Source of the DNA: Euonymus europaeus
Taxonomy: Eukaryota; Streptophyta; Magnoliopsida; Celastrales; Celastraceae
Reading direction: 5' to 3'
Length of the DNA stretch: 64,000 bases
NCBI GenBank assembly: GCA_963580455.1
Contig: OY756966.1
Span: 10,188,501-10,252,500, forward strand
Shown here: piece by piece, positions 35,788-46,629 of the stretch
How positions within the stretch are numbered: position 1 is the first letter of the stretch
Layout of the letters: every line of letters begins with the position of its first letter
Notes under the pieces: generated by a model
Told to the model about the DNA's origin: nothing
Database searches by the model: none
The model's input: only the letters and a program-made list of their open reading frames with translations
Position numbers and translations under genes: made by a program

Positions 35788-36930
35788 TGTGTGCCAGAAT
35801 CAGAATTTCAATCCATACTCACGTTTTGTCACTCATATGCTTGTGGAGGACATTCTGGTCCAAAGAAGACAGCTTTGAAAGTATTGCAATGTGGATTTCA
35901 TTGGCCGAGTTTGTTCAAAGATGCATATACTTTCTGCTCTACTTGTGATTGGTGTCAAAGGTTAGGTAATCTTTCATCTAGGAATCAGATGCCTTTATCA
36001 CCTATTCTAATAGTTAAAATTTTTTATGTTTGGGGTATTGATTTCATGGGACCTTTTCCTTCATCTAAAGGTTATTTATATATCTTACTTGCTGTGGATT
36101 ATGTTTCAAAATGGGTGGAAGCAGTTCCATCCAAGACTAATGATTCTCGAGTTGTTCTCAGATTCCTTAAAGAAAATATATTTGCAAGATTTGGAACACC
36201 CAGGGCGATCATTAGCGATGGAGGGTGCCATTTCAATAATAAACTTTTTGCAGCACTATTGCAAAAGTACGGAGTCAAACATAAGGTGTCCACGCCATAT
36301 CATCCACAGACAAGCGGACAAGCTGAAATCTGTAATAGGGAAATTAAGCAGATATTGGAGAAGACTGTGAGCTCCTCACGCAAGGATTGGTCTGATCGTC
36401 TCATGGATGCTCTATGGGCTTATCGTACAGCCTACAAAACTCCGATTGGAATGTCACCATACAGGTTGGTTTTTGGCAAACCCTGCCACTTACCAGTCGA
36501 ATTAGAACACAAAGCATATTGGGCTATCAAACAGTACAATTTTGAGATGAAGGCTGCAGGAGAGCAACGAAAGTTGCAGTTGAGTGAGTTGGAAGAACTC
36601 CGAAATGAAGCTTATGAGAGCTCTAAAATATACAAGGAGAAGACCAAGGCCTATCATGATAAGACCATTTTGAGAAAACATTTTGAACCTGGGCAGAAAG
36701 TCTTATTATATAACTCACGCCTCCGACTATTCCCAGGTAAGCTCCGTTCACGATGGTATGGTCCATTCCTTATTACTCATGTTTTTTCACATGGTGCAGT
36801 GAATCTTCAACACCCACAGACGGGAAATATTTTTAAAGTGAATGGTCATCGTCTCAAGCACTATTTAGAGCCAACAACAGAACATTTTGATGAGAATTTA
36901 AGGCTCTCTGATCCTGTTCCACTCACTTGA
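35788..36930 (+). CDS. pol: TE6 integrase, open to its natural stop
   Basis: Integrase part of the pol polyprotein; 379 open codons from the ATG-like position 35791 to TGA at 36928-36930. The H2C2 domain has [14 protein letters not shown] and CSTCDWCQ. The core keeps Asp in [10 protein letters not shown], Asp in [11 protein letters not shown] and Glu in [10 protein letters not shown], the DDE triad. The GPF-like C-terminal region ([16 protein letters not shown]) and a [10 protein letters not shown] end follow, typical of Athila integrases. It has no chromodomain. It is the only full-length intact catalytic domain in the window, but it is cut off from RT by a stop, so it would be made only by readthrough. 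Confidence 0.92.
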   Translation, partial: CVPESEFQSILTFCHSYACGGHSGPKKTALKVLQCGFHWPSLFKDAYTFCSTCDWCQRLGNLSSRNQMPLSPILIVKIFYVWGIDFMGPFPSSKGYLYILLAVDYVSKWVEAVPSKTNDSRVVLRFLKENIFARFGTPRAIISDGGCHFNNKLFAALLQKYGVKHKVSTPYHPQTSGQAEICNREIKQILEKTVSSSRKDWSDRLMDALWAYRTAYKTPIGMSPYRLVFGKPCHLPVELEHKAYWAIKQYNFEMKAAGEQRKLQLSELEELRNEAYESSKIYKEKTKAYHDKTILRKHFEPGQKVLLYNSRLRLFPGKLRSRWYGPFLITHVFSHGAVNLQHPQTGNIFKVNGHRLKHYLEPTTEHFDENLRLSDPVPLT

Positions 36931-37733
36931 TACGCTATTTCGTCTGGCTGACGACGCTAAATTTAGCGCTTATAGGAGGCAACCCATATTTCTTTCTCAT
37001 TATCTTTGTGTGTTCAATCAAGCATTTAGTTCAGTTGCACATTTTCTTTGCATATTGACTTTTACTTTCACCTTGAGGTGGTCACTGTACACTTTTGTGT
37101 GCGTGGGGCTTGATTGCGCCCATATGTCTACGGTGTGAGTTTTCTCCACCAGCTTAATGTGGTTTGGATCTTCAAATGTTTACTTATAGGGCAGCTGGGA
37201 GGGAGAGCATCTCATGACGGTATTGTCATTAGTATAAGACCTGAAGGTTTACATTTTGATCCTGTGGACAAAAGCTGTGGTCTACTGATAGGCCGAGGGA
37301 AAACACTCGATGGCGTTAGCACAGAAGTCACTGGAATGAGCCTCTGTTACCTTACTTGTGCATGTGCATTGGTTGGGAAAAAAAAAAAAAAAAAAAACAG
37401 TATATCTATTTATATTTATATATTTCGGTTCCGCAAATATATTTTGATCGGGTAAGATAATATGATATATTATGCTACTAATTGCATGTCTAGGGAAATC
37501 CTGTCTAAGGAGTTTGGTATTTAAGTGGACCACTGTGTCCCTCCAATCTTTCATGGGAATTTCCCTGGTGTAATTAGTGATATAATTGTTTATATCTTCT
37601 TCACCAATGATCTACAAAAAAAAAAAGAAAAAAAAAGAAAACCGAAACCCTAATTGTTTTCTTCTAACACTCTGTTTATTCCTGATTTTCAACTCTCCCT
37701 TTTCAGATCATCTTTCTCTTCCTCCGTCACAGT
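36931..37733 (+). other. TE6 region between pol and third ORF
   Basis: No gene seen. It holds A-runs at 37379-37398 and 37616-37641 and a (TATTTATATTTATATAT)-like stretch. It ends with a pyrimidine tract and CCCTTTTCAG (37698-37707), a plausible 3' splice site 26 bp before the ATG of the third ORF; a spliced message would be one way to express that ORF. Open frames at 37114-37455 and 37586-37867 look incidental. Confidence 0.6.
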
Positions 37734-38717
37734 ATGTCGCGCAGCCCCCGAGATGCCGTTGCGACGGTAGAATTATTCGCCAGAGCTACAATCCTGCCAG
37801 AACGTCGAATCGATTCCAAAATCCTAAACGATTCTGCCAACCGATGGGCCATGAGCTACCTCCGTGACCATTCTCTGTTGTTCTTGGTCGATCTTGATCC
37901 AAAAGACGAATTGCCGGTGTATCCTCACATCGTTCGCTCCTTTTACCATACTCTTCTCAAGTTACCCCACTCTTCTGGCACTCCACCAGTGTATTAGGTT
38001 GACATCCCTGGTCTTCGGCTTCAATTCACGTCAGCGAATATTTGCAAGTGTTTAGGTTATCCACCTACCGCTGACGTCGCTGTAGGTTTTCAAGCGTCGA
38101 TCTCTATTTCCCATCAAGAGATGATTGATGATTTGTGTCAAGGGCGACACGATCCGAATAATGCTGCTTCTACACGCCGCTCTTATTTGCCGTCCACGAT
38201 GTGGATGCTTGATGATGCCATCCGAAGTAACCTTTGCCCCATTGGACACAGTCAACAACGCCAGGGTAACATACTTTCCGTCCTGTATTACATGTATCGC
38301 GGAGCCTGGTTTGATATTGGCCAGATTTACCTTGAGAGCATTCTTAAGGCGAAGACTCTTGTGGAGAAACAAAAAACCAAGGTCGGGAGATTATTTTTCC
38401 CGAGACTCATCACGCGGTTGCTTTTCAGTATGGGCATTCTCCCACCTCCCAGTCAGACAACTTCCAATTATTCGGTGACTGTTTTGGAGAACTCTACCTG
38501 GCGTCAGAGTACTAGCCACATGCTTTCTAGTGCTCGTAGACAACGAACACCGCGACGTCCAGTTTCTTTACCACTGGAAGCGTCTGACTCTTCTGCTGCT
38601 GCACTACCTCCGACTGACCACATTCACGACATGTTATCCCGCCTGCATAGGTTGGAGGTTGGACAACAGCGGCTGGAACACATGCCGAATGTCCTCATGG
38701 ACATGGTGCGGCGCTAA
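37734..38717 (+). pseudogene. TE6 third ORF in env position (one stop)
   Basis: An ORF between pol and the 3' LTR, 327 codons in frame 3 from ATG 37734 to TAA 38715-38717, broken only by TAG at 37995-37997. The N-terminal half has ELPVYPHIVRSFYHTLLKL and PGLRLQFTSANICKCLGYPP, a pattern I associate with the 'putative plant transposon protein' domain found in Athila-like elements. The middle has ISHQEMIDDLCQGRH and MYRGAWFDIGQIYLESILKA. The C-terminus has a helical stretch (HIHDMLSRLHRLEVGQQRLE) likely to coil. There is no signal peptide or clear membrane span, so the position recalls env but the sequence does not support an envelope protein. The function is unknown. Confidence 0.78.
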
Positions 38718-39616
38718 CCATCTTCTCCTTCCACCATTGTCCGAGCATCTTCCACCTCAGGATGTATTTTTCTATCTTCTGTTTCTTTTCATTGCATTGC
38801 TTTTCCATACTTCGTCATTTTCACATTGCGGACAATGTTTGGTTTAGGTTGGGGGTGGTGGCATATTTATGCAGTTTGATGATTTGGTACTGGTACAATT
38901 AGTTTGAGTCATTTTTTTTTATCTGGATTAGTCGAAAGCAACTTTTAACACATTTGTTTTCCACCAATACTAAGCCTTGTGGTAAGATGGATGATAATGC
39001 ATATGACTAAGACTATTTTCTGGTTCAAGCACAAATGAGTGGAGAGAAATGAGTAAACAACTTATGAACTTGCATTGATCTCTTGAAATGGATAATTGCT
39101 GTCAATGAACACCATTACATGGTTTGTGGAATGATTGGATGGATGCTGAGGATGATATTGATCAATGTTTGAGAACAATGTTGTAATTTTGCTGGGCCTT
39201 TGTTTGAGATGTTCTATATTATGAATTCGAGACATAAAAAAAAGAAAAAAAAGAAACAATGATGAAAAAGAAAAAAAAAAGAAAGAAAGAAGACAGAGAA
39301 AAAAAAAGAGAAAAAATTGTTACGTGTATTCCAACTCCATGAGAGAAATTCATAGCCCACAAATCCTTCTATACCCTGTGAGAATATGGAGTTGAGGCTT
39401 TTACTCGGATAAATTGTTTGAGGTTATATGCATTATGGATTGTGGTATGAAGGTTTTGGCTTAGCACACACACAATTGTTGGAAGTTGTGACTATACTAA
39501 TCTGGATAAGAATTGTGATCTCTTACCTTTTGTTCTAGTTTGTTACTTTCACTCATTTCTCATAACATTTTTACGCTTGAATTACTAGGGACTAGCAATA
39601 AGCTGGTTGGGGGTTG
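38718..39616 (+). other. TE6 3' non-coding region with purine tract
   Basis: No gene seen. An A/G-only stretch of about 80 bp lies at 39234-39316 (AAAAAGAAAAAAAAGAAA and similar). The region ends CTGGTTGGGGGTTG (39603-39616) against the 3' LTR, acting as the polypurine tract. GGTTGGGGGTGG at 38848-38859 resembles it and could be a second such tract. Confidence 0.65.
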
Positions 39617-41156
39617 TGATAAGTGCCAGAATATACATTCTTAAAGTGCTAAAATACTACCAAAGCAATGCCAAGAAATTGTGCTTAAAAGCTGAATTTT
39701 CAAGATTATTATACTTAAGATCTTCTTGGATGTTTTGCAGGTTAAGAGGAGGCAGTAAGAGCTGTTGGAATGAGATTTGATCTTCAGAAAGTTTTTAGAG
39801 GACACTTCAAGCTTTTCAGGAAGTATTGGTTCACAAAAATCTGAGTTCATTTGGGCCTCTAAAGGTTGCCTCGAAGTCAAGTTTGGAAGTTATATCCGAA
39901 GCATAATTTCTGTTTGCAGACCAGACCTTTTGAAGCCCATAACTTGAGCGTATGATATCCCACTTGAGTGATTCAAAAGCCCATAATTATCTACACATTT
40001 TTATCTACAATATTGATGAAGGGTTTGAGTTCATAATAGGCTTCGTTTAGGCCCAGAATGCAGTTACAAGATTAGTATGTAATTGGAAGTTGATGTCATT
40101 GATGATACCATTTCCATTCAAAGAGTGGACAATCCACCACACCAATTTGATGGACAATCCACCACCAAAAGATGGCACTAACTCCTCCACTATGTGCTCA
40201 TTTTATCTATAAATAGAGAGGAGTAGGAGCTTGGAGACAAGAAGGAAAGAGGAGAAGGATTGGAGGCAAAAAGAGGAGAAGGAAAAGAAGAAAACAAGGC
40301 TTGTGTTTGTAATTATGTTTTTATGTTTCATGTTTTATTTGGTTATGTATAACTAAACTCTTGTTAGCTAGGGCTTGTCTTGAAGCCCTAAGCATGCTTT
40401 CAATTTTATAAGTTGTGTGGATTTCAATTTCTACAAGCATGATGATTTTGATTTTTCCATATTATGTGAGTTCTAGTATTGTGTTTCTTTGAGTAGCTAA
40501 CTTTGAAGCATGTATTCGAATTAATTGTTGTAGAACATGGTCAATTGCCTTGTTGAATATGTTCTTTCTTGCAACATATAATTCAATTGAAAATGAATTA
40601 TGAAAAATCAATTCTTGAATACCTAAGTACAAATACCATGTATTAGGATTCTTGTGACATTCATATTCTCTTTGCTCTTATTGGATTCTTTATTGTTGAT
40701 TGATGCAGATGCCATGCTAGATTTCGATTAAGAATACACGTAATGAGGTAGACGCCATACACTTTACATGCAATTAAGAGAGAATCATAAAACTTGAGTT
40801 TGGCCATGACCTTGTTGTGAATGTTGTCATCATATGCTTGTTTAAATTGTTAGTCTATTATTTCTTATAAATTGTTTGAATGTTTTGTGGTGGATAGTGA
40901 GTCTTAGCTATTGTTTTCATTAATATTAATTCTCATTCTTGTTCTCAACGTCAATTTCTTTGTCTTAATTTTTATCTATTACAAGATTTAAACCCCCCCC
41001 CCCCATTTTCCCCCTTTTATAATTGTATCAATTATATTCAAGTGTTAGATTATATATTTATTAGCATCACTCCTTGTGAGATCGACTCTTACTTGTTCAC
41101 TATATATTAATTGTACATTTGTAAGTATATTTTAAATTGTTACTAACGACATAACA
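39617..41156 (+). repeat. TE6 3' LTR
   Basis: 1540 bp, near-identical to the 5' LTR. Differences seen include AAGAGGAGGCAG for AAGAGGCAG, a longer C run (about 40991-41004), and scattered single-base changes. The LTR ends ACATAACA, followed by the TSD CATAA and TE5 gag. Confidence 0.95.
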
Positions 41157-41161
41157 CATAA

Positions 41162-43036
41162 GTCCTTCAAGAACTTAGCATAGGAAGGGATTTGCTGAAC
41201 AGCATCTAAAAGTGGAATGTTGAGCTTCACTTGCTTGAAAATCTCCTGAATCTCAGTATGATGCTTGTTCATCTGCCCAACTCTCAATCTATGTGGATAA
41301 GGAACAGTAGGTCGATAAATCCTCTCATTTTCTTTCTCTACCACAGATGGAGTCTTCAATTCTGAATTTTCTTTATCTTTCTCTCCCTCTACTTCCTTTT
41401 CTACCTCAACCACATCAGGTGCACCCACAAGAGAAGGACTAGAATGCTGAGAATCAATAGGGTCCTCAGGTCTAGAAACCTGCTTCCCACTCCTCAAAGT
41501 GGTAACTGCTTTGGTAGTTTCAAAACCATCTCCAGAAACATTATGAACATGCTGTTGCGACTGTTGTTTATAGACCGTATGATTTGGTTGTGGTTGAGCT
41601 GGAAACTTTCCCTTCTCCAGAGTGCTCAAAGTGGTATTCATTTTCTGAATTGTTCCTCGCAAGTCATTGATGGCTTGTGTGTTCTGATTGTTTGTAGTAG
41701 CCTGAACCTGCATGAACTGCTGAAAAGTAGTAGCCATCTACGCTATGGTATCATCTAGAGACTTCTTGGGTGGAGCAACTGGTTGTTGAAGAGGAAAACC
41801 AGAAGGTGCTATTGGAGGAAGATAACTCTGAGTATGCTGAAACTGCTGTGGAGGAGCCATCTGTTGTGGATAACTCTGTGAAGACTTTCCTGGTTGATCA
41901 TTCCTCCATGAAAAGTTAGGATGGTTCCTCCACCCCGGATTGTATGTGTTGGAATAAGGATTGTTCATCTTGTTGACCCAATTTGCAGCTTGCAATTGGT
42001 CCATTCCATTCTCCATCATAGGCATGATAGGGCAATCTTGAGTCTTATGGCTAGAATCAGCGCATAAGTTACATGGTTCCACCGTTTTCACTGCCTTGAA
42101 TTTTTCCAACTCCATAATCTCTAGTCTTCTAGACAAAGTAGCTAGCTTAGCTTGAACATCCACATCTTCCTTCAACTCATATTTACCACCACTCGGGATG
42201 GTTCTCAAAGGTTGAGCAGCTATAGCAATTCTGTCAGTTCTTGTATTCCACTGGCTAGCACTCTCTCCAAGATAATCAAAGAAATCCAATGCGGCGTCTG
42301 GCTCTTTATCAAAGAATTCTCCATTGCACATAGTTTGCACAAATTGTTTGCACTCTGGAGTCAGACCCGTATAGAAGTAGTTGAAAACTCTCCAAGACTC
42401 ATAGCCATGATGGAGAAAAATATTTAACAACTCCTTGAAGCGGTCCCAACTAGCTTGGAAAGTCTCATCATGCTTCTGAGTGAATTGAGCTATTTTCTCT
42501 TGAATCATTTGAGTTCTCTGAAATGGAAAGAATTTTTGTAAGAACTCACGTTGCATATCAACCCAACTAGTAATAGAATTAGCTCTCAATTGATTAAACC
42601 ACAACTTAGCCTTATCCTTCAAAGAGAAAGGAAACAAACGCAATCTAACATACTCATCAGTGTTAGCCCTATTAATGAAAGTAGTGCAAGCTAACTCAAA
42701 ATCAGTAAGATGCTGGTAAGGGCTCTCAGATTCCATGCCATGGAACTGAGGTATGACTGACATCATGCCATGCTTAACAGAAAATGGAGGTGCATTTTCA
42801 GGTAATATGATGCATGAAGGAGTAGTGGTGCGAGTGGGCTGAATAAAATCCTTAAGAGTACGTGGTGCAGGATTAGCCATGTTTTCACAAACTTCTTCGT
42901 CAAATAAAATAGGCAAACCAAACTCAGAATCACTTTCAGAAGTCACAGATGGAAAATCAGTTTCAAGACTAACAATGCTACTTGTATTGCTAGATGTCCT
43001 ACGCAACCTATTATGATCGTCTCTAACCCAAGACAT
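41162..43036 (-). pseudogene. gag: TE5 gag, one stop, cut by TE6
   Basis: Minus-strand Athila gag starting MSWVRDDHNRLRR at 43036. It is open for 432 codons to a TAG at 41740-41738 (preceding codon GCG, following ATG), then open again in the same frame to the TE6 insertion. The gag core (about 42830-42230) has FINRANTDEYVRLRLFPFSL and AKLWFNQLRANSITSW. The single zinc knuckle is CNLCADSSHKTQDC (about 42075-42034), and YNPGWRNHPNFSW follows at about 41945-41905. The end, IPSYAKFLKDLC, is the gag-protease junction that TE6 split. With one stop and one insertion this is one of the better preserved gags here. Confidence 0.93.
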
Positions 43037-43127
43037 GCAACATCAAGCAATCACAAAGTAGAGTAGAAATTTAAGAACAAATAAAAATAAAATAAAATAA
43101 AGGAAGACCCGAACCGAAGGACAAAAG

Positions 43128-43145
43128 TCCCCGGCAACGGCGCCA
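43128..43145 (-). other. TE5 primer-binding site, tRNA-Asp
   Basis: On the minus strand TGGCGCCGTTGCCGGGGA, six bases (AGTTTT) from the LTR end. Same tRNA-Asp primer as TE6. Confidence 0.9.
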
Positions 43146-43151
43146 AAAACT

Positions 43152-44765
43152 TGACTCGCCCAAAATAGGTAAGTGGATTAACGCTTTCCCAAGTGTAGGT
43201 TTGTCAAAGTAATAATAGGAGTGAATCCCAAATCGTCTCACAAAGACTTTTGGTTTCGGCTTGGGTCTATGGATTATTAACCTAATTACTTAATTAAATA
43301 TGGTATTCACAATGTTAAGTGTGGCAAAATTGCACTAACCATTGGTTAGATTCGGTTTTCCCTCTTAGGGTGATTGATTGAACTAAACCCTAATATACGA
43401 AATGAGAATTAAATACTAAACTACTGCAGAAAATCAAAATGGAAATAAGCACAACATAATAAAATGTAAAACATAACATAAAACGTTCAAGCACAAACTA
43501 AATCGGAATGAAAATATTCAAGTAGATTAAACTAGAACTATGAATCCAAATGCGATAATAAAATGAAATAAAAATAAGGAAGAGGAGTTTAGAGATCAAA
43601 TCCAATGTCGAATGTTGAGGTGAATCGGCCTTCCAATCTACAAATAGAAGTTGAGGGTAATCCAACTTGGGCTCTTCTCAAGCTCTACAAGGAGGAAGAA
43701 CTTCTTCTTCTAGTTGGTTGGGTCTCCAAGAATCCTAGCAATCTTCAAGAGACTGATTTTCGAACCCCAAGCAAGAATCAAAATGTAGAACAAGGCAAGA
43801 GAGAAAAACCCTAGAGAGAGTGTATCAAATTCGGCCAAAATGAGTGTTGTCCAAAGAATGGGGTCTCAAGACCCATAAAACCCTCATACCTCTGTTAAAG
43901 GACCATCCTAACCTATTACAAATAAGTCCCATTGGTCAAATAAAGTAATTAGACAAGTTTGCCCTTCAAGAATTGAGTAACAATCATAAAACCCGAAATT
44001 ACTGAACTGTTCGAGGCAGCATCTTGTTTTAATTCCACAGACTTCAATTCTCAATGGATTTATGCGTATGAGCACTCGTTGGAAAGAGCTAGATGTCTAC
44101 TTAAACCTTTTAGAAGAACGTTTCTTCAAATGCGATCATTTACACCTTCAAACGTTGACCCGAAAATTATTGCGCAGTGCCGTCCGGACAGATATGCTTG
44201 AAAACAGCACTGTCCGTCTTTCTTGTTCAACCGTCCGGACGGTGAACAGTGCCGTCTGGACGGATATGCTTGAAAATGCCACTGTCCGCCTTTCTTCTTT
44301 GTCCATCCGGACGGCTTCTAATACGCGTCCGGACGGGTGACAGTAAACTTCAATTTTGCAGCTCCTTTTATGTCTTTTCTTCCATATTCGATCCCGATCA
44401 ATCCGAAGCCTACAAAAATCATTCAAACAAGTCATAAATGACTGAAACATACTTAAACAAGTGTCAAAACCATTTTTAGGTTGATAGAATAAAATTCGGC
44501 ATATTAAAACTCAAATGCTTAAGAGATAGCATTTTCACAACTTCTAACCATTATGCCCAAAACTTGGATTTCATATCTCTACGCTACTAAACCAACTTGA
44601 ACCACTAGAAAGCACTTAAAATGACTATGTCAAAGTGTTGAATTATGCATTGGCTCATTAACATGGATTTCAGAAACTCAAACCTAAAATGTGGTTTTTA
44701 AGCATTGAAATTCAACTTTTTTCTTTCAAAACTCCACAAAAATATGCAAAATATCATCCCAATCA
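43152..44765 (-). repeat. TE5 5' LTR (complete)
   Basis: 1614 bp, plus-strand ends TGACTCGCC and CCCAATCA. It shares the whole left LTR and adds TCCCAATCA, followed by the target duplication ACTCT. The CCGTCCGGACGG cluster is at 44180-44337 (for example AACCGTCCGGACGGTG at 44229-44244 and GCGTCCGGACGGGT at 44326-44339). Confidence 0.93.
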
Positions 44766-45821
44766 ACTCTCACCATGAAAGATCTTTTAAAGATTTTGTC
44801 TGATATGGTACAAAAGTTAGCTTTATGGCAACGAAATAATCTACAAAGCCTATACTGGTAAAATTAGACTTAAAATAACAATAAAATCTATACTATCAAC
44901 TTTGATAGTTCAGAATAACAAAACTCTCTCGATGGAATAGCTTTTAAAGATTTTGTCCAATTTGGTATGAAAGTTGGTTTTTGCCAACGAAATAATCTAC
45001 AGACCCTCTAATCGTTAATTTATACATAAAATAACAATAATAGTGCACACCGATCAACTTTGACTCTTATGAGATCCCCAACTCTCTCCATGGATGGTCT
45101 TTTAAAGGTTTTGACCAATTAGGAACGAAAGATGTTCCTTTGGCATCAGTTGACAATGAAATAATCTATGGAGCCTATACTAGTAAATTTAGACTTAAAA
45201 TAACAATAAAAGTGTACACAGATCAAATGCAATACTTTCGGGATTCGAACTCTCCCGATGGAGGATCTTTTAATGGTTTTGACAAATTTGTAATGAAAAA
45301 TGTTCTTTTGCCATCATTTGAAAATGAAAAAAATCTTCGGAGTCTATACATGTAAATTTAGACTTAAAATAACAATAAAAATTGTACTATGATCAACTTT
45401 GATGGTTTGGAATTGCTTTACTCTGTCCATGGAGAAAATTTTAAAGCTTTTGTAATTTTTGGTACAAAAGTTGACCTTTTGGCAACGAAATAACCTATAA
45501 AGCCCAATATCGTTAATTTAGACATGAAATATGAATAGAAACTTTTAATGGTTTTGTTGAATTTGGTACGAATATTGTCCATTTTGCAACGAAACAATCT
45601 ACGGAGCCTATAATCATTAATTCAAAGATAAAATACCAGTAAAAAGTGTACACCAATCAGCTTCTATGGTTCAAAATTGTTCAACTCTCTCAATGGAGAA
45701 ACTTTTAAGGGTTTTGTCTAATTTGGTACGAAAGTTGGTCTTTTGGTAACGAAACAATTTATGGAGCCTATAATTATTAATTTAGACGTAAGATAATGAT
45801 AAAAAGTGTACTCCAATAAAT
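44766..45821. repeat. Satellite block c
   Basis: About six and a half monomers, in phase with block b once TE5 is removed. The run at about 45380-45820 resembles 56140-56620 monomer by monomer (for example TTTGGTACAAAA with GACCTTTTGG, then CATTAATTCA.AGATAAAATA, then ATTCAACTCTCTCAATGGAG), evidence of higher-order structure. It is cut at about monomer position 20 by TE7. Confidence 0.93.
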
Positions 45822-46261
45822 TTCTCGGTGGGGGTTGTCCTGTCGAAATGAACAAACGTAAGCTAGAGGCCCGCCAGAGAGTGTTCTCTAGCGTTGGCGC
45901 TCCGATGCTTAAATCAGATGCTTGCACAGAGAATCCCTCCGAAGAACACTGCTCGGTGTTCTATGAAAATGTGTAAATAGTGTTTTTTAGTGAAAGAGTC
46001 ATCTCTTTTACCTGTGGGGTAACCCCTTTATATAGTGAAGGTGGTTTCCATTAATAGAATTCGAGTGGTGGTGAATAATACCTTGCCAATGAAGGAATTA
46101 CTGCTTTACTGGGAGCTTGTTACTGTCCTGAAGGTACGGAGCCGAGAAGGGCATCTCTATTGCTCGGTACCGAGAATCTCCCAGCGAGAAAGGTGGTGTC
46201 TTCTGTTGACAGTTGTTGCCATGTGTCTTACTCTGATTTGAGAGGATAAATATCCTCATCA
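45822..46261 (-). repeat. TE7 left LTR (3' LTR)
   Basis: 440 bp; on the minus strand it begins TGATGAGGATA at 46261, right after a purine tract (CTGAGGGGGCAAA, 46274-46262), and contains a TATA box TATATAAAG (46034-46026). Its far end, TTCTCGGTGGGGG at 45822, does not read CA on the minus strand, so the true LTR end may be lost. Confidence 0.82.
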
Positions 46262-46486
46262 TTTGCCCCCTCAGGCCTGTGATTGGTAGCTATAGACGAC
46301 CAATGATAGGCCTGTATTAGCTGTCATTTGGTTTGCCTGAGGGTGGCATTGATGACGAAACCTTGAACGGTTATGATGAGATCTGAGGTGATCCAATGGT
46401 CTTTCGATGAGCAGAGGCTGAACGGTCCGGATGAGGGGATGCCGAAGGTCTCTTCATCGGGTCCGTTGACCAGGGTGGTCTTCCAC

Positions 46487-46493
46487 TATAAAT
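46487..46493 (+). promoter_or_regulatory. Likely TATA box of TE7 antisense gene
   Basis: TATAAAT in CCACTATAAATGG, about 140 bp before the ATG at 46630 on the plus strand. It suggests the antisense gene has its own promoter within the element, apart from the LTR promoter on the other strand. Confidence 0.55.
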
Positions 46494-46629
46494 GGTGAAG
46501 TCGTCGCTTTCAAAACCACTTGCTGCCAAATTTGAGAGATCCGAGCTTAGAGAGTACCGAGCAAACAAACTCACCCCTACCGAGCGTAATTTATTCCTCA
46601 TCCTCATCTTCGCTATCAGGTACGAGAAA

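Larger units (their letters stand above)
29481..41156 (+). mobile_element. TE6: Athila-type Ty3/gypsy element nested in TE5, TSD CATAA
   Basis: 11,676 bp, from TGATAAGTGCC to GACATAACA, flanked by CATAA at 29476-29480 and 41157-41161. The order is 5' LTR, tRNA-Asp PBS, leader with short tandem repeats, gag, protease, RT, RNase H, integrase, a long region with a third ORF, polypurine-like tract, 3' LTR. It lies in TE5 between gag and protease in the opposite direction. LTRs are closely similar (1531 and 1540 bp; differences are scattered single bases, a 3-base GAG and a C-run), which makes it the youngest complete element in the window. It still has four or more stops and about three frameshifts in gag-pol. 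Confidence 0.96.
26339..44765 (-). mobile_element. TE5: Athila-type Ty3/gypsy element, internally deleted, TSD ACTCT
   Basis: Reading on the minus strand: 5' LTR (44765-43152), tRNA-Asp primer-binding site, gag, [TE6 inserted], protease, part of RT, then directly the 3' LTR (27929-26339). The rest of RT, RNase H, integrase and the polypurine tract are absent. The right LTR ends TCCCAATCA at 44765 and is followed by ACTCT (44766-44770). ACTCT also precedes the left LTR (26334-26338), so the outer boundaries are supported by a target duplication. Without TE6 the element is about 6.7 kb. The LTR type, PBS and gag/RT sequence point to the Athila lineage. Confidence 0.93.

Noticed and set aside
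37734..38717. Envelope protein for the TE6 third ORF
   Set aside because: No signal peptide, furin-like site or membrane segment can be seen; only the position is env-like.
39062..39259. Short minus-strand ORF near the purine tract
   Set aside because: Low-complexity product of the A/G tract with no support.
41444..41758. Plus-strand ORF over TE5 gag
   Set aside because: Shadow of the minus-strand gag.
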